Below, in pieces: positions 1 to 7,197 of a stretch of 17,538 nucleotides of DNA. The position numbers were made by a program, and so were the translations under genes. The stretch is taken from contig CAADUS010000174.1 in NCBI GenBank assembly GCA_900752275.1, positions 1 to 17,538 on the forward strand, read 5' to 3'. Position 1 is the stretch's first letter. Each line of letters begins with the position of its first letter. Below the pieces are notes generated by a model. The model ran no database searches, was not told the origin of the DNA, and saw only the letters and a program-made list of their open reading frames with translations. Source of the DNA: an uncultured Collinsella sp. Its GTDB lineage: Bacteria; Actinomycetota; Coriobacteriia; Coriobacteriales; Coriobacteriaceae.

Positions 1-56
1 GCGACGAGGCCGGCGTTGCGGCCTACCTGGAGCCCATCCTCTCGGCGATGGCCTAG
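1..56 (+). CDS. C-terminal end of an upstream gene (partial)
   Basis: Reading from base 3, the frame gives DEAGVAAYLEPILSAMA and stops at TAG 54-56. Codon choice (GCC, CTG, GAG, ATC) matches the genes that follow, so this is probably the true end of a gene running in from the left. Seventeen residues are too few to name a family. A large palindrome begins two bases after the stop and may end its transcript. Confidence 0.5.
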   Translation, partial: DEAGVAAYLEPILSAMA

Positions 57-57
57 C

Positions 58-189
58 CCTTCTTGCCGCCAGGTACCCCCTCGCACAAACTAACTCCCAT
101 ACAGCGGACGCATCTGGGCCGAAAATGGCCGAAATGCGTCCGCTGTATGGGAGTTAGGCGTTGCGAAGGCTTCGCAGGTGGCAAGAAGG
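58..189. repeat. 132-bp imperfect palindrome (REP/MITE-like hairpin element)
   Basis: Nested complementary arms are visible: 58-67 with 180-189 (CCTTCTTGCC/GGCAAGAAGG), 81-85 with 162-166, a perfect 24-bp stem 90-113 with 134-157 that begins CTAACTCCCATACAGC, and an inner GGCC/GGCC at 117-120 and 127-130. The element fills the gap between the upstream gene and pepT. No T-run follows, so it is not a standard intrinsic terminator. A dispersed palindromic element, a transcript-end stabiliser or a cruciform are all possible. Confidence 0.75.
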
Positions 190-263
190 ACCTGCGGGGC
201 CGTAGATGCGCCGGCCGCGGTAGAATCGAGGAGATTGATCCGCGGCAAAGAAAGGCCACCCAG

Positions 264-1508
264 ATGAGCGACGTCCTCGAGCGTTTCCTGCGCTACGTGC
301 AGGTTGATTCCCAGTCCGATCCCGATAACGAGCAGGTCACGCCCTCGACTCCGCGCCAGCACCAGATGGCGCGCGTGCTCGGCGACGACCTTTCCGCGCT
401 CGGCTGCGAGGACGTCCGCGTGGACGACCACGCCTACGTGACGGCCACGCTGCCCGCCTCCGCCGGTGCCGAGGGCGCCCCCGCGCTCATGCTCTGCGCG
501 CACATCGACACCGCGCCCGACGCGCCGGCCGCCGGCGTCCGCCCGCGCGTCGTCCGCTACGAGGGCGGCCCGCTTGTGGCGGGCATAGTCGACGGAAAGC
601 CCGTGCAGACCACGTCCGGCCAGGTCCCTGACCTGGCCAAGTTCGTTGGCCAGGACATCGTGGTCACCGACGGCACGACCCTTCTGGGCGCCGACGACAA
701 GGCCGGTGTGGCCGAGATCTGCGCCCTGCTGGCCCGCCTGGTCGCCGACCCGTCGCTTGCGCACCCCACCCTCAAGATCGCCTTCGTCCCCGACGAGGAG
801 ATCGGCCACGGCGCGTCGCTTCTCGACCTCGACGCCCTCGACGCGGCGTACGGCTACACCGTCGACGGCGAGACCCTCGGAGAGTTCAACTACGAGTGCT
901 TCAGCGCGTGCGAGGCCACGGTCCGCGTGCGCGGCGTGATGGTCCACCCGGGCAGCGCGAAGGACGTGATGGTCAACGCAATCACCGTCGCCTCCGAGTT
1001 CCAGCAGCTCGTGCCCGCCTGGGAGCGCCCCGAGCACACCTGCGGCCGCGAGGGCTTCTATCACCCGACCGACATCGAGGGCTCCGCGTCCGAGGTCACG
1101 CTCAAGTACATCCTGCGCGACTTCGACTCCGCAAAGTTCGCCGCCCGCGAGCAGACCCTGCGCGAGATCGCCGCGCTCCTGAACGGCCGCTACGGCGAGG
1201 GCACCGTCACGGTCGACGTCCGCCAGCAGTACCGCAACATGGCCGAGCACTTCGAGGGCAAGGAGTTCCTCGTCGACAACGCGCTCGCCGCCAACCGAGA
1301 GGCCGGCCTGGAGCCCTCGATCGTCGCCGTGCGCGGCGGCACCGACGGCGCGCAGCTCACCTTCCGCGGCCTGCCGTGCCCGAATCTCGCCACCGGCGGC
1401 TACAACGCGCACTCGGTCCGCGAGTTCATCCCCGTTCCCAGCATGGAGGCCACGGTGAACATGCTCGAGCACCTGGTCGCCAAGTTCGCCGTCGCGCAGG
1501 GGGCGTAA
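264..1508 (+). CDS. pepT: Peptidase T (tripeptide aminopeptidase)
   Basis: Cytoplasmic zinc metallopeptidase of the M20B family; the family removes the N-terminal residue of tripeptides. The 414-residue product has the usual PepT length (about 410). Ligands and catalytic residues are visible in order: H80 and D82 in AHIDTAPD, bridging D144 in LGADDKAG, catalytic and metal glutamates E178/E179 in VPDEEIGHGA, D201 in TVDGETLGEFNYE, and H383 in GYNAHSVREF. The ATG at 264 is chosen because the protein then starts MSDVLERFLRYVQVDSQSD, as PepT does, with a purine-rich AAAGAAAGG upstream; the frame is open further left only through the palindrome. It is the first gene of a four-gene run, with the next start 4 bases after the stop. 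Function is known from the family; the operon role is inferred. Confidence 0.95.
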   Translation: MSDVLERFLRYVQVDSQSDPDNEQVTPSTPRQHQMARVLGDDLSALGCEDVRVDDHAYVTATLPASAGAEGAPALMLCAHIDTAPDAPAAGVRPRVVRYEGGPLVAGIVDGKPVQTTSGQVPDLAKFVGQDIVVTDGTTLLGADDKAGVAEICALLARLVADPSLAHPTLKIAFVPDEEIGHGASLLDLDALDAAYGYTVDGETLGEFNYECFSACEATVRVRGVMVHPGSAKDVMVNAITVASEFQQLVPAWERPEHTCGREGFYHPTDIEGSASEVTLKYILRDFDSAKFAAREQTLREIAALLNGRYGEGTVTVDVRQQYRNMAEHFEGKEFLVDNALAANREAGLEPSIVAVRGGTDGAQLTFRGLPCPNLATGGYNAHSVREFIPVPSMEATVNMLEHLVAKFAVAQGA

Positions 1509-1512
1509 GCGC

Positions 1513-2184
1513 GTGCCGTACCCCGTCCTCCTGGTCCTCAGTTTGGTGCCCTGCGTCGCCGCCGCCCTTATCGGCCGCGCGAACGCACCGATCCGGCTGG
1601 TCGAGCGCCATCACAGCCACCACGACACCTATGTCGTCCCGCCGGATTTCCTCCGCGCGCTGGTGGTGACGATGCTGCTCGTGGGGTGCCTCGGCTTCGT
1701 GCTGGGCGCGTTCAGCCTCGCGGGCGCGTTCGGCCCGAGCGCCCGCTGTGTGCTGGCGTTCACCGACGCCTTCGTGTGGACCTTCTTTGGGGCGTGGGTC
1801 GTGCTCATGCGCTATAAGGTCTCGCTCTTCGAGGACCGCGGGGAGATCGTCCCGCTGATCGGGCGCAGCTCGTGCTTCTTTTACTCGGATATCGAGAAGC
1901 TCGGATGGCGCGGGCGTATTCGCACCTCCGGGTACCGCGACCTCGTGATCGTCGAGAAGGACGGCAGGCGCCTGCGGATCTGGGGCATCGTCGACATCGA
2001 GCAGATCCTGCTGCACATCGACCGCTTCGACGTGCTGGAGCCGCTCGCGGCGGGCCCGGAGGACGCGCCCGAGCTCATGCCGAGGGCCCTGGGGCCGTGG
2101 CTTGCGGGCGCGCGCCAGCGGCCTGCGGAGCCGGCAGGCGAGGGCTCAGGCAACCTAATCGGAAGAAAGCGGTTTGAACATTGA
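1513..2184 (+). CDS. Membrane protein with PH-like cytoplasmic domain
   Basis: Starts at GTG, 4 bases after pepT, and its stop overlaps the next start. The 223-residue product has hydrophobic stretches at about residues 4-21, 48-71 and 80-99, then a soluble domain at about 100-180 (starting YKVSLFEDRGEIVPL) made of alternating hydrophobic strands and ending in a helix (VDIEQILLHIDRF). That pattern resembles bacterial PH-like domains, such as those in DUF6560-type actinobacterial proteins. This is recognition by pattern, not by a diagnostic motif. The last 40 residues are Ala/Pro/Gly-rich and probably disordered. A histidine-rich ERHHSHHD lies between the first two membrane segments. Function is unknown. 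Tight packing suggests co-transcription and translational coupling with its neighbours. Confidence 0.8.
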   Translation: MPYPVLLVLSLVPCVAAALIGRANAPIRLVERHHSHHDTYVVPPDFLRALVVTMLLVGCLGFVLGAFSLAGAFGPSARCVLAFTDAFVWTFFGAWVVLMRYKVSLFEDRGEIVPLIGRSSCFFYSDIEKLGWRGRIRTSGYRDLVIVEKDGRRLRIWGIVDIEQILLHIDRFDVLEPLAAGPEDAPELMPRALGPWLAGARQRPAEPAGEGSGNLIGRKRFEH

Positions 2185-3026
2185 TTAAGCTCGCCCTTTC
2201 CGACATGGACAACACCCTCGTGCCGCTCGGCGCCCGCGCCGTGAGCCCGAGCACACGCGAGGCCATCCACGAGGCGCTCGACGCCGGCGTGCTCTTCGGG
2301 CCGTCGACGGGGCGCGACACGGTCGAGCTCATGCGCCTTTTCCGCGCGGACAGGGCGTGCTTTCAAACGGGCGTCGTCTCCAACGGCAAGCGCGTGCTCG
2401 CCCGCGGGCGGACGGTCTCGCTCACGTTGATGCCCCACGACGGGCTCGTCGCCATCGCGCGGGCGCTCGAGGGGGCCCGGATGTTCCTCGTCTGCTACCC
2501 CGCCGAGGCGAACCTGCTCAATGCGATCTACGCTGTCGGGGCGCCCTCCGAGGAGGTGCTCAACAGCTACGAGGCCCGCATCAAGTTCGTGGGCTGCATG
2601 GTGGACGAGGTGCCCGACGTCGACTTCGTGGCGGCGACCATCGCCTGCCCCGATGGCCCCGAGCAGATGGACCAGACTCGCCGGATCGTGGCGGAAGTAG
2701 CTCCTGACCTGCGGGCCGTTTCTCCTGTGCCGGGCTGGTTCGACATCATGCCCAAAGGCGTGAGCAAGGCGCGCGGTCTGCATGAGCTCCTCGACGCGAC
2801 GGGTATCGGCATCGACGAGGTGGTTGTGTTCGGAGACGCGGAGAACGACCTCGAGATTCTGCGAGAGGTCCCGTACTCGGTGGCCGTCGCAAACGCGATG
2901 CCCGAGGTTGCCGAGGCAGCGAACTATCACATCGGCGCGTGCGCGGACGAGGGCGTGGCCACCGCGCTCCGCGAGCTCGCGCGCGCGGCCCGCGCCGGGC
3001 GGATGCCCGACTTCCTGAAGGGATAG
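2181..3026 (+). CDS. Cof-type HAD-IIB phosphatase
   Basis: Predicted Mg-dependent phosphatase of the haloacid dehalogenase superfamily, subclass IIB; such enzymes hydrolyse sugar phosphates, nucleotides or flavin phosphates. All four HAD motifs are present: D8 and D10 in LSDMDNTLV, S42-T43 in PSTGRD, K196 in PKGVSKARGL, and D219 with D223 in VFGDAENDLEIL. The IIB cap lies between about residues 80 and 185. Length (281) fits the family. The TTG at 2181 gives the canonical N-terminus MIKLALSDMDNT and overlaps the preceding stop by 4 bases (TTGA), so translation is probably coupled. The substrate cannot be read from sequence. Confidence 0.92.
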   Translation: MIKLALSDMDNTLVPLGARAVSPSTREAIHEALDAGVLFGPSTGRDTVELMRLFRADRACFQTGVVSNGKRVLARGRTVSLTLMPHDGLVAIARALEGARMFLVCYPAEANLLNAIYAVGAPSEEVLNSYEARIKFVGCMVDEVPDVDFVAATIACPDGPEQMDQTRRIVAEVAPDLRAVSPVPGWFDIMPKGVSKARGLHELLDATGIGIDEVVVFGDAENDLEILREVPYSVAVANAMPEVAEAANYHIGACADEGVATALRELARAARAGRMPDFLKG

Positions 3027-3031
3027 GAACG

Positions 3032-4306
3032 ATGGACGAGCAGCTGGACGCCTTGGACGAGCACGGGAAGAAGGCCGCGGCTGACGCTGCGGACCTGATG
3101 GATGCGGCGAGTGCGGCAGATCCGATGGATGCGGCGGGCGCTGCGGAACCGGAGGACGCGGCGTCGGCTTCTGTGCCTGACGGTCCGGCCGACGGCCCGA
3201 CTGGTGCCCCGGCCAGCGCTCCTTCGCCCGCCCGTCGCTTCCATGCACCCAACCTGACCAGGAGATCGCTCGTCGGCGCAGGCGTCGCAGCCCTTGCGGT
3301 GGGCGCGGGCGCCGCGTTCGGCATTGCCCGGTGCACGGCGGGCGACGCCTCGGTGCCCTCCGAGCCCAAAAGCCCCGAGCCGGGTGCGGCCGCCGGCCCC
3401 GACTCGCGTCGCGGCGGCAAGCTCGTTATGTATACCTGCTGCGACGACGGCCTGGTCAACGCCTTCGTTCCCGCGTTCATGCAAGAGACGGGCATCGTGG
3501 TCGACGTCCGCCGCATGACCGCCTCCGAGTGCCGCGACTCCGTGGCGGCGGAGGTCGCCGCCGGCCGCCCGATCGCTGACGTCGTTTGGGGCGGCGACGA
3601 GAGCTGGTATGCGGCGGGGGAGGCCGACTACGAGAAGTACTTCTCGTCGGAGAACGCGAACGTGCTCGACGGGTGCCGAAACACCAGCGGATACGTCACG
3701 CCGGCGACGCGCGAGGTGTGCGTCATCGCCGTGAACTCGGCGCGCGCCGAGGAGCTCAGCGTGAAGATCGAGGGCTACGCCGACCTGCTCGATGAGCGGC
3801 TCGCAGGGCTCGTCGCCGTTGCCGATGCGGGCACGGATGCCGCGGCGAAGTCCTCCGCGGAAGCGGCGCGCGCCGCGGGTGACCTTCTTTCCGCGTTCTC
3901 GACGACGGTGGAAGACGGCAGCGCGCAGCCCGGCGGCGACGCGTTCCTCGCCGCGCTCGAGGCGCAGGCGGGCGGAAACGTGCGCGCGACTAGCGAAGAC
4001 GTGCTCGAGGACGTGCTCTCGGGCGCGGCGGTCACGGGGCTCGTGTACGAGCAGCAGGCGGCGGCGATGACGCGGCTCACGGGCGAGGTCGAGGTCGTGC
4101 TCCCGCGCGAGGGATGTCTCGTGGCCCACGGCTGCACAGCCATCGTCCGTGGCGCGACGAACCTCGCGCAGGCTCAGGGCTGGGTCGACTTCGTCTGCGG
4201 CGAGACGGCGCAAAAGGGCGCCGCAGCAAAGGTCCGCCTGCGCAGCGTCCGCGACGGCGTCGGCGAGAAGGACGATTTCGTGCAGCTTACCGTCGGTAAG
4301 GCGTAG
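3032..4306 (+). CDS. ABC-type extracellular solute-binding protein with Tat-like signal
   Basis: The start ATG is 5 bases after the HAD stop, with AGGGATAGGA as ribosome site. The 424-residue product has three parts. Residues 1-75 are low-complexity Ala/Asp/Pro (repeats such as DAASAADPMDAAG). A twin-arginine-like signal TRRSLVGAG (R77-R78) and a hydrophobic stretch follow to about residue 99. From K130 comes a type 2 periplasmic-binding fold beginning GKLVMYTCCDDGLVNAF, like FbpA-type iron or spermidine binders. GRPIADVVWGGDESWY near residue 185 is also typical. C101 is not in a proper lipobox (IARC), so it may stay anchored by the uncleaved helix. No permease or ATPase is adjacent. The long acidic N-terminal tail is odd for this family. 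Confidence 0.85.
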   Translation: MDEQLDALDEHGKKAAADAADLMDAASAADPMDAAGAAEPEDAASASVPDGPADGPTGAPASAPSPARRFHAPNLTRRSLVGAGVAALAVGAGAAFGIARCTAGDASVPSEPKSPEPGAAAGPDSRRGGKLVMYTCCDDGLVNAFVPAFMQETGIVVDVRRMTASECRDSVAAEVAAGRPIADVVWGGDESWYAAGEADYEKYFSSENANVLDGCRNTSGYVTPATREVCVIAVNSARAEELSVKIEGYADLLDERLAGLVAVADAGTDAAAKSSAEAARAAGDLLSAFSTTVEDGSAQPGGDAFLAALEAQAGGNVRATSEDVLEDVLSGAAVTGLVYEQQAAAMTRLTGEVEVVLPREGCLVAHGCTAIVRGATNLAQAQGWVDFVCGETAQKGAAAKVRLRSVRDGVGEKDDFVQLTVGKA

Positions 4307-4415
4307 GTCGTTGCTGGGTGAGCTCGTACCTGTCTGCGTCTGGGGTTTGGTCCGGCGGTTTAGCTGAACAATGGATGCGGGTCTCTTCCGCGACTATGGA
4401 GAAACCTCCACATCG

Positions 4416-4444
4416 TTGACTCTGCGCGACTGGGCGCGTATAGT
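4416..4444 (+). promoter_or_regulatory. Promoter of the initiator tRNA
   Basis: The -35 box is TTGACT (4416-4421), the spacer is 17 bases, and the -10 box is TATAGT (4439-4444). The tRNA starts 31 bases after the -10 box. This is one of the strongest housekeeping-type promoters visible in the window. Confidence 0.8.
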
Positions 4445-4474
4445 TCTTTCTTGCGCAAACGCGCTCGCAAATAT

Positions 4475-4551
<77 letters not shown>

Positions 4552-4562
4552 TAAATTGCCTG

Positions 4563-4592
4563 GTAGGGACCCGAGAGGGTCCCTACTTTTTT
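4563..4592 (+). terminator. Rho-independent terminator after tRNA-fMet
   Basis: A perfect 10-bp stem GTAGGGACCC/GGGTCCCTAC closes a GAGA tetraloop and is followed at once by six T. It lies 11 bases after the tRNA CCA end. Confidence 0.93.
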
Positions 4593-4610
4593 GCCACGAC
4601 ACACCCCCTC

Positions 4611-4646
4611 GGGACAATTTCGGGACAAAACTGGGACAAAAGGGAC
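4611..4646 (+). repeat. GGGACAA direct repeats behind the tRNA
   Basis: GGGACAA begins at 4611, 4622 and 4633, exactly 11 bases apart, with a shorter GGGAC at 4642. Similar strings occur at the 3' ends of tRNA-targeting integrase genes of Gram-positive elements (recollection of family sequence, not checked). This may therefore be a remnant of an integration site. The last GGGAC also serves as the purine-rich ribosome site of the next gene. Confidence 0.5.
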
Positions 4647-4653
4647 GCTTGCC

Positions 4654-5592
4654 ATGCATGACATCTGGAATCCCTGGCACGGCTGCGTTCGCGTGAGCGA
4701 GGGCTGTGCCCACTGCTATATGTTCACGATGGACGCCGCGCGCGGGCTCGACGGCGGCGTCGTTCGTCGCAACAAGACAACGTTCGACTATCCACTCCAG
4801 CGCACGCGAGACGGCGCGTACAAGGTGCGCTCCGGCGAGCTCATCCGCATCTGCATGAACTCGGATTTCCTCATTGAGCAGGCAGACTCCTGGCGCGACG
4901 AGGTGTGGGGCATCATCCATGCCCGGCCCGACGTCCGCTTCTTTATCCTCACCAAGCGACCCGAGCGCTTCGCCGAGTGCCTGCCGCCGGATTGGGGCGA
5001 TGGTTGGGACAACGTGATGCTCAACGTTACGTGCGAGAACCAGCGCCGCGCTGACGAGCGGATCCCGATCCTGCTCGCGACGCCCGCCAAGCACAAGGGC
5101 ATCATGTGCGCGCCCTTTATCGGGCCGGTGAGCGTGGGGCGCTATTTCGGCGCCCCCTCACATGGCGCCGGCTTGGAGCAGGTCATTTGCGGTGGTGAGA
5201 ATTACGAGGGCTCGCGAGCGTGCGACTTTTTGTGGGTGCAGGCGCTCTCCGCGGAGTGCCGCGAGCACAATGTGACGTTCTCCTTCATCGAGACGGGCTC
5301 GAACTTCGTGGTGGACGGCCGCACATACCGCATCCCCAAGCGCCTTCAGGCGGAGCAGGCGTACAAATCCGGTGCGGGCTACGAGGGCAAGCCCATCGAA
5401 TGGCGGCTCACCGATCCGCTTGGGCTGCCTCTGACCGATGAAGACCTCTACGTTCCGCGATTTCGCAAGAAGTGCCGGTGCTGCGGCGGTCGCCTGAACT
5501 GCAACGGCTGCAGCAACTGCGGCGGCTGCGGCGAGCCCGCGGAGCTCTTGCGCACGTGGGATGAGCTCGTCGCGGAGACAGGCGGGGCGTAG
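4654..5592 (+). CDS. DUF5131 (phage Gp37/Gp68-like) family protein
   Basis: The N-terminus WNPWHGCVRVSEGCAHCY is the hallmark of the DUF5131/Gp37_Gp68 family, found on phages and genomic islands. Cysteines C11, C18 and C21 (C-x6-C-x2-C) could bind a metal or Fe-S cluster; members have been compared with radical-SAM proteins, but the activity is unproven. Other family-like segments are FFILTKRPERF (about 96-106), ENQRRADERIP, and GGENYEGSRACDFLWV. The 312-residue product ends in a compact cysteine cluster at C274, 276, 277, 283, 286, 289 and 292, suggesting an added zinc ribbon. The ATG at 4654 has AAAGGGAC 9 bases upstream. A 36-base decayed copy of its 5' end lies at 9101. Confidence 0.85.
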   Translation: MHDIWNPWHGCVRVSEGCAHCYMFTMDAARGLDGGVVRRNKTTFDYPLQRTRDGAYKVRSGELIRICMNSDFLIEQADSWRDEVWGIIHARPDVRFFILTKRPERFAECLPPDWGDGWDNVMLNVTCENQRRADERIPILLATPAKHKGIMCAPFIGPVSVGRYFGAPSHGAGLEQVICGGENYEGSRACDFLWVQALSAECREHNVTFSFIETGSNFVVDGRTYRIPKRLQAEQAYKSGAGYEGKPIEWRLTDPLGLPLTDEDLYVPRFRKKCRCCGGRLNCNGCSNCGGCGEPAELLRTWDELVAETGGA

Positions 5593-5617
5593 CGGGGGAC
5601 TGGGTGCGGCTCCCTGG

Positions 5618-5865
5618 CTGCGCGCGAAACGGGGAGTGTCGGTAAGGCGGGCGCCGGGCTGCGCGGGATTCGCCGACCGTCGGTAAGGCGGGCGCCGGGT
5701 TGCGCCAGAATCGCCGACCGTGGGTACCGACACTCCTCGATTCCCGCGCAGTCGGCGGCGAGAAGGGCTTCTTTTCAACAGAAACCGGGAGCATCGGTAC
5801 CGACGCTCCCGGTTTCCCGCGCAGCTCAAAGACCCGTTTACCGACGGTCCTGTATTCTCGCGCAG
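5618..5865. repeat. Array of a 27-nt motif in both orientations, hairpin-forming
   Basis: The motif reads CTGCGCGGGAAAC followed by CGGGAGCGTCGGTA (variable). It occurs on the + strand at 5618-5644, 5659-5685 and 5700-5726 (41-bp period, spacer AGGCGGGCGCCGGG) and inverted at 5725-5751, 5798-5824 and 5839-5865. Facing copies form hairpins; 5782-5815 is a 34-base near-perfect palindrome centred on GGTACC. The array fills the 314-base gap between two convergent genes, where it could stop transcription from both sides. No coding frame is supported here. Confidence 0.85.
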
Positions 5866-5906
5866 GCTGCTGGTCGCGCGCCTATCGTCGTCGGTACAAG
5901 GCCCCG

Positions 5907-6857
5907 TTATCCCCTCACCTGATGCCGCTTCTTCCCAGGCAAACGCCGCGCCAGGTAATTGGTCGGCGCGGAAACGTCGATGCCCATGAGCGAATGCCCC
6001 ATCCAGAGGAACTCTGCGAGCACCAAAAGAGGGACAAGGCACGAGGTCACGATCATCACGATGGCCCCCTCAATCAGATTCGTAACTTGCTCAACCACGC
6101 CGTCGGTCACGCTCTTGATGCCATCCTTCAGGTTCAAGACGAGCTGCGCGGCACCGCTGGCGATGCTGTCCCAGAAGTTCTTGTTCTCCTGGCTCTCGCT
6201 GTCTGTGGGCTTGCTTTCTTCGGACTCCTCCTGCGAAATGCTTATCTGGTAGGTCTCGTCGATGCGCTGCGTGACCCATACGCTTGCCGGTACCACTGCT
6301 ATGGCGATGATGCCAACCAGGAGCACTCGGATGCCCAGGGTGAATAGCGCGTGGCTGGTGGTCAGCCTGCCGTGCATGAGGAGCGAGATGGCAAGAAGTG
6401 CAAAAGCGACGGGTCCGAGCACGCCGAGCGAAAGGAATCCCAAGATCGTGAGCAGGTACTTCTCGAGGTAGAGCACCGCAAGCACGATTCCGAGGTTTCC
6501 GGAGAGCTGGGTAAGCTGCTCGGCCACGGGGGTCCCGGTGTCGTCGGGAAGGGCCGAGATGGCAGCCGAAAGCGCAATGGTTGAGGTGGTGAGCGCCAGC
6601 ACGTTGTTCTTCTTGGCGTCGATCACCTCAATGGTGCCGCTCCAGGTTTCGACGTTCTCAAAATGCGGGCGCCCGACAAACTCCGAGAGAAGGGCGGCAA
6701 TGATCAGGAGCGCAACGATGCCGTACCTCAGCAGCGGGCGCTCGCAGATCCAATCGGCAAAGCTCGGCTGAGGCTCGGGCTGCGGAACCACATCGACGTA
6801 TGAAACTGCGGGGACGATTCCCTCGCGGCTCTTTTGGTTCGGTACCGTTTGTAGCAT
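5907..6857 (-). CDS. Polytopic membrane protein of unknown function
   Basis: The 316-residue product starts at the ATG at 6857, preceded by AGGAGG six bases away; the frame stays open upstream but has no such site. Hydrophobic segments lie at about residues 43-61, 87-103, 122-140, 141-161, 170-195 and 263-286. An acidic Ser/Glu-rich loop (QEESEESKPTDSESQE) is at about 209-224. The segment ENVETWSGTIEVIDAKKNN between the first two helices looks like a conserved signature of an unnamed family seen in gut Firmicutes and Actinobacteria (weak recollection). The C-terminal helix TSCLVPLLVLAEFLWMGHSL is duplicated in decayed form at 9340-9427. It converges on the DUF5131 gene. No enzymatic motif was seen. 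Confidence 0.85.
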   Translation of the reverse strand: MLQTVPNQKSREGIVPAVSYVDVVPQPEPQPSFADWICERPLLRYGIVALLIIAALLSEFVGRPHFENVETWSGTIEVIDAKKNNVLALTTSTIALSAAISALPDDTGTPVAEQLTQLSGNLGIVLAVLYLEKYLLTILGFLSLGVLGPVAFALLAISLLMHGRLTTSHALFTLGIRVLLVGIIAIAVVPASVWVTQRIDETYQISISQEESEESKPTDSESQENKNFWDSIASGAAQLVLNLKDGIKSVTDGVVEQVTNLIEGAIVMIVTSCLVPLLVLAEFLWMGHSLMGIDVSAPTNYLARRLPGKKRHQVRG

Positions 6858-7092
6858 GGCGCGCCTCCTGCAAACGTGTTCATTGGGCTGCCCAAATGAT
6901 ACTCCGCGGTATGCGGGGGGGCTTGGCTGTGCCCCCCTGGCGAGTTGGATGCTTGTCTGCCTTGGAGTTTTCGGAATTAGAAGGCCGTGCATATTGGCGA
7001 GTCGGCAAGAAGGACGGTGTCCATTGGGGGCGGGCCTGAGGCGCCGACGGGGCCGGGGTGGGTACGGGTCCATCCCCTGGGTCGACCGCCGT
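6858..7092. other. Divergent intergenic region with a GC hairpin
   Basis: No gene is supported between the divergent membrane protein and ATPase genes. On the minus strand the leader of the membrane gene contains a hairpin of seven G:C pairs (around 6918-6940, GGGGGGC/GCCCCCC) upstream of its AGGAGG. The string GGCAAGAAGGAC near 7003 matches the outer arm of the palindrome at 180-189 and a string at 9230, so it may be another repeat fragment. Confidence 0.4.
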
Positions 7093-7177
7093 GAACCCTT
7101 AGAAACGTGCGAAATCGGGCCCTCGCGAACCCTTAGAAACGTGCGAACTGGGCTATACTCAAACCCTAAGAAACGTG
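7093..7177 (+). promoter_or_regulatory. Three 34-bp-spaced repeats overlapping the ATPase promoter
   Basis: AACCCTTAGAAACGTG occurs at 7094 and 7128, each within a longer GAACCCTTAGAAACGTGCGA, and a variant AACCCTAAGAAACGTG begins at 7162. Spacing is exactly 34 bases each time. A -10-like TATACT (7154-7159) lies between copies 2 and 3, and a -35-like CTTAGA (7132-7137) falls inside copy 2 with a 16-base spacer. The repeats therefore sit on, before and after the promoter, as an operator series for a regulator would. Confidence 0.7.
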
Positions 7178-7197
7178 AAGCAGCGAGGTGACGAGAC

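Noticed and set aside
90..1472. 460-codon open frame on the minus strand opposite pepT
   Set aside because: It is a by-product of high GC and strong codon bias in pepT. The translation is low-complexity and has no ribosome site or family motif.
1881..4213. Long minus-strand frames opposite the membrane, HAD and solute-binding genes
   Set aside because: Arg/Pro/His-rich translations antisense to well-recognised genes; shadows of codon bias.
5618..5865. CRISPR array
   Set aside because: Units occur in both orientations, spacers between direct copies are identical rather than unique, and no cas gene is present.
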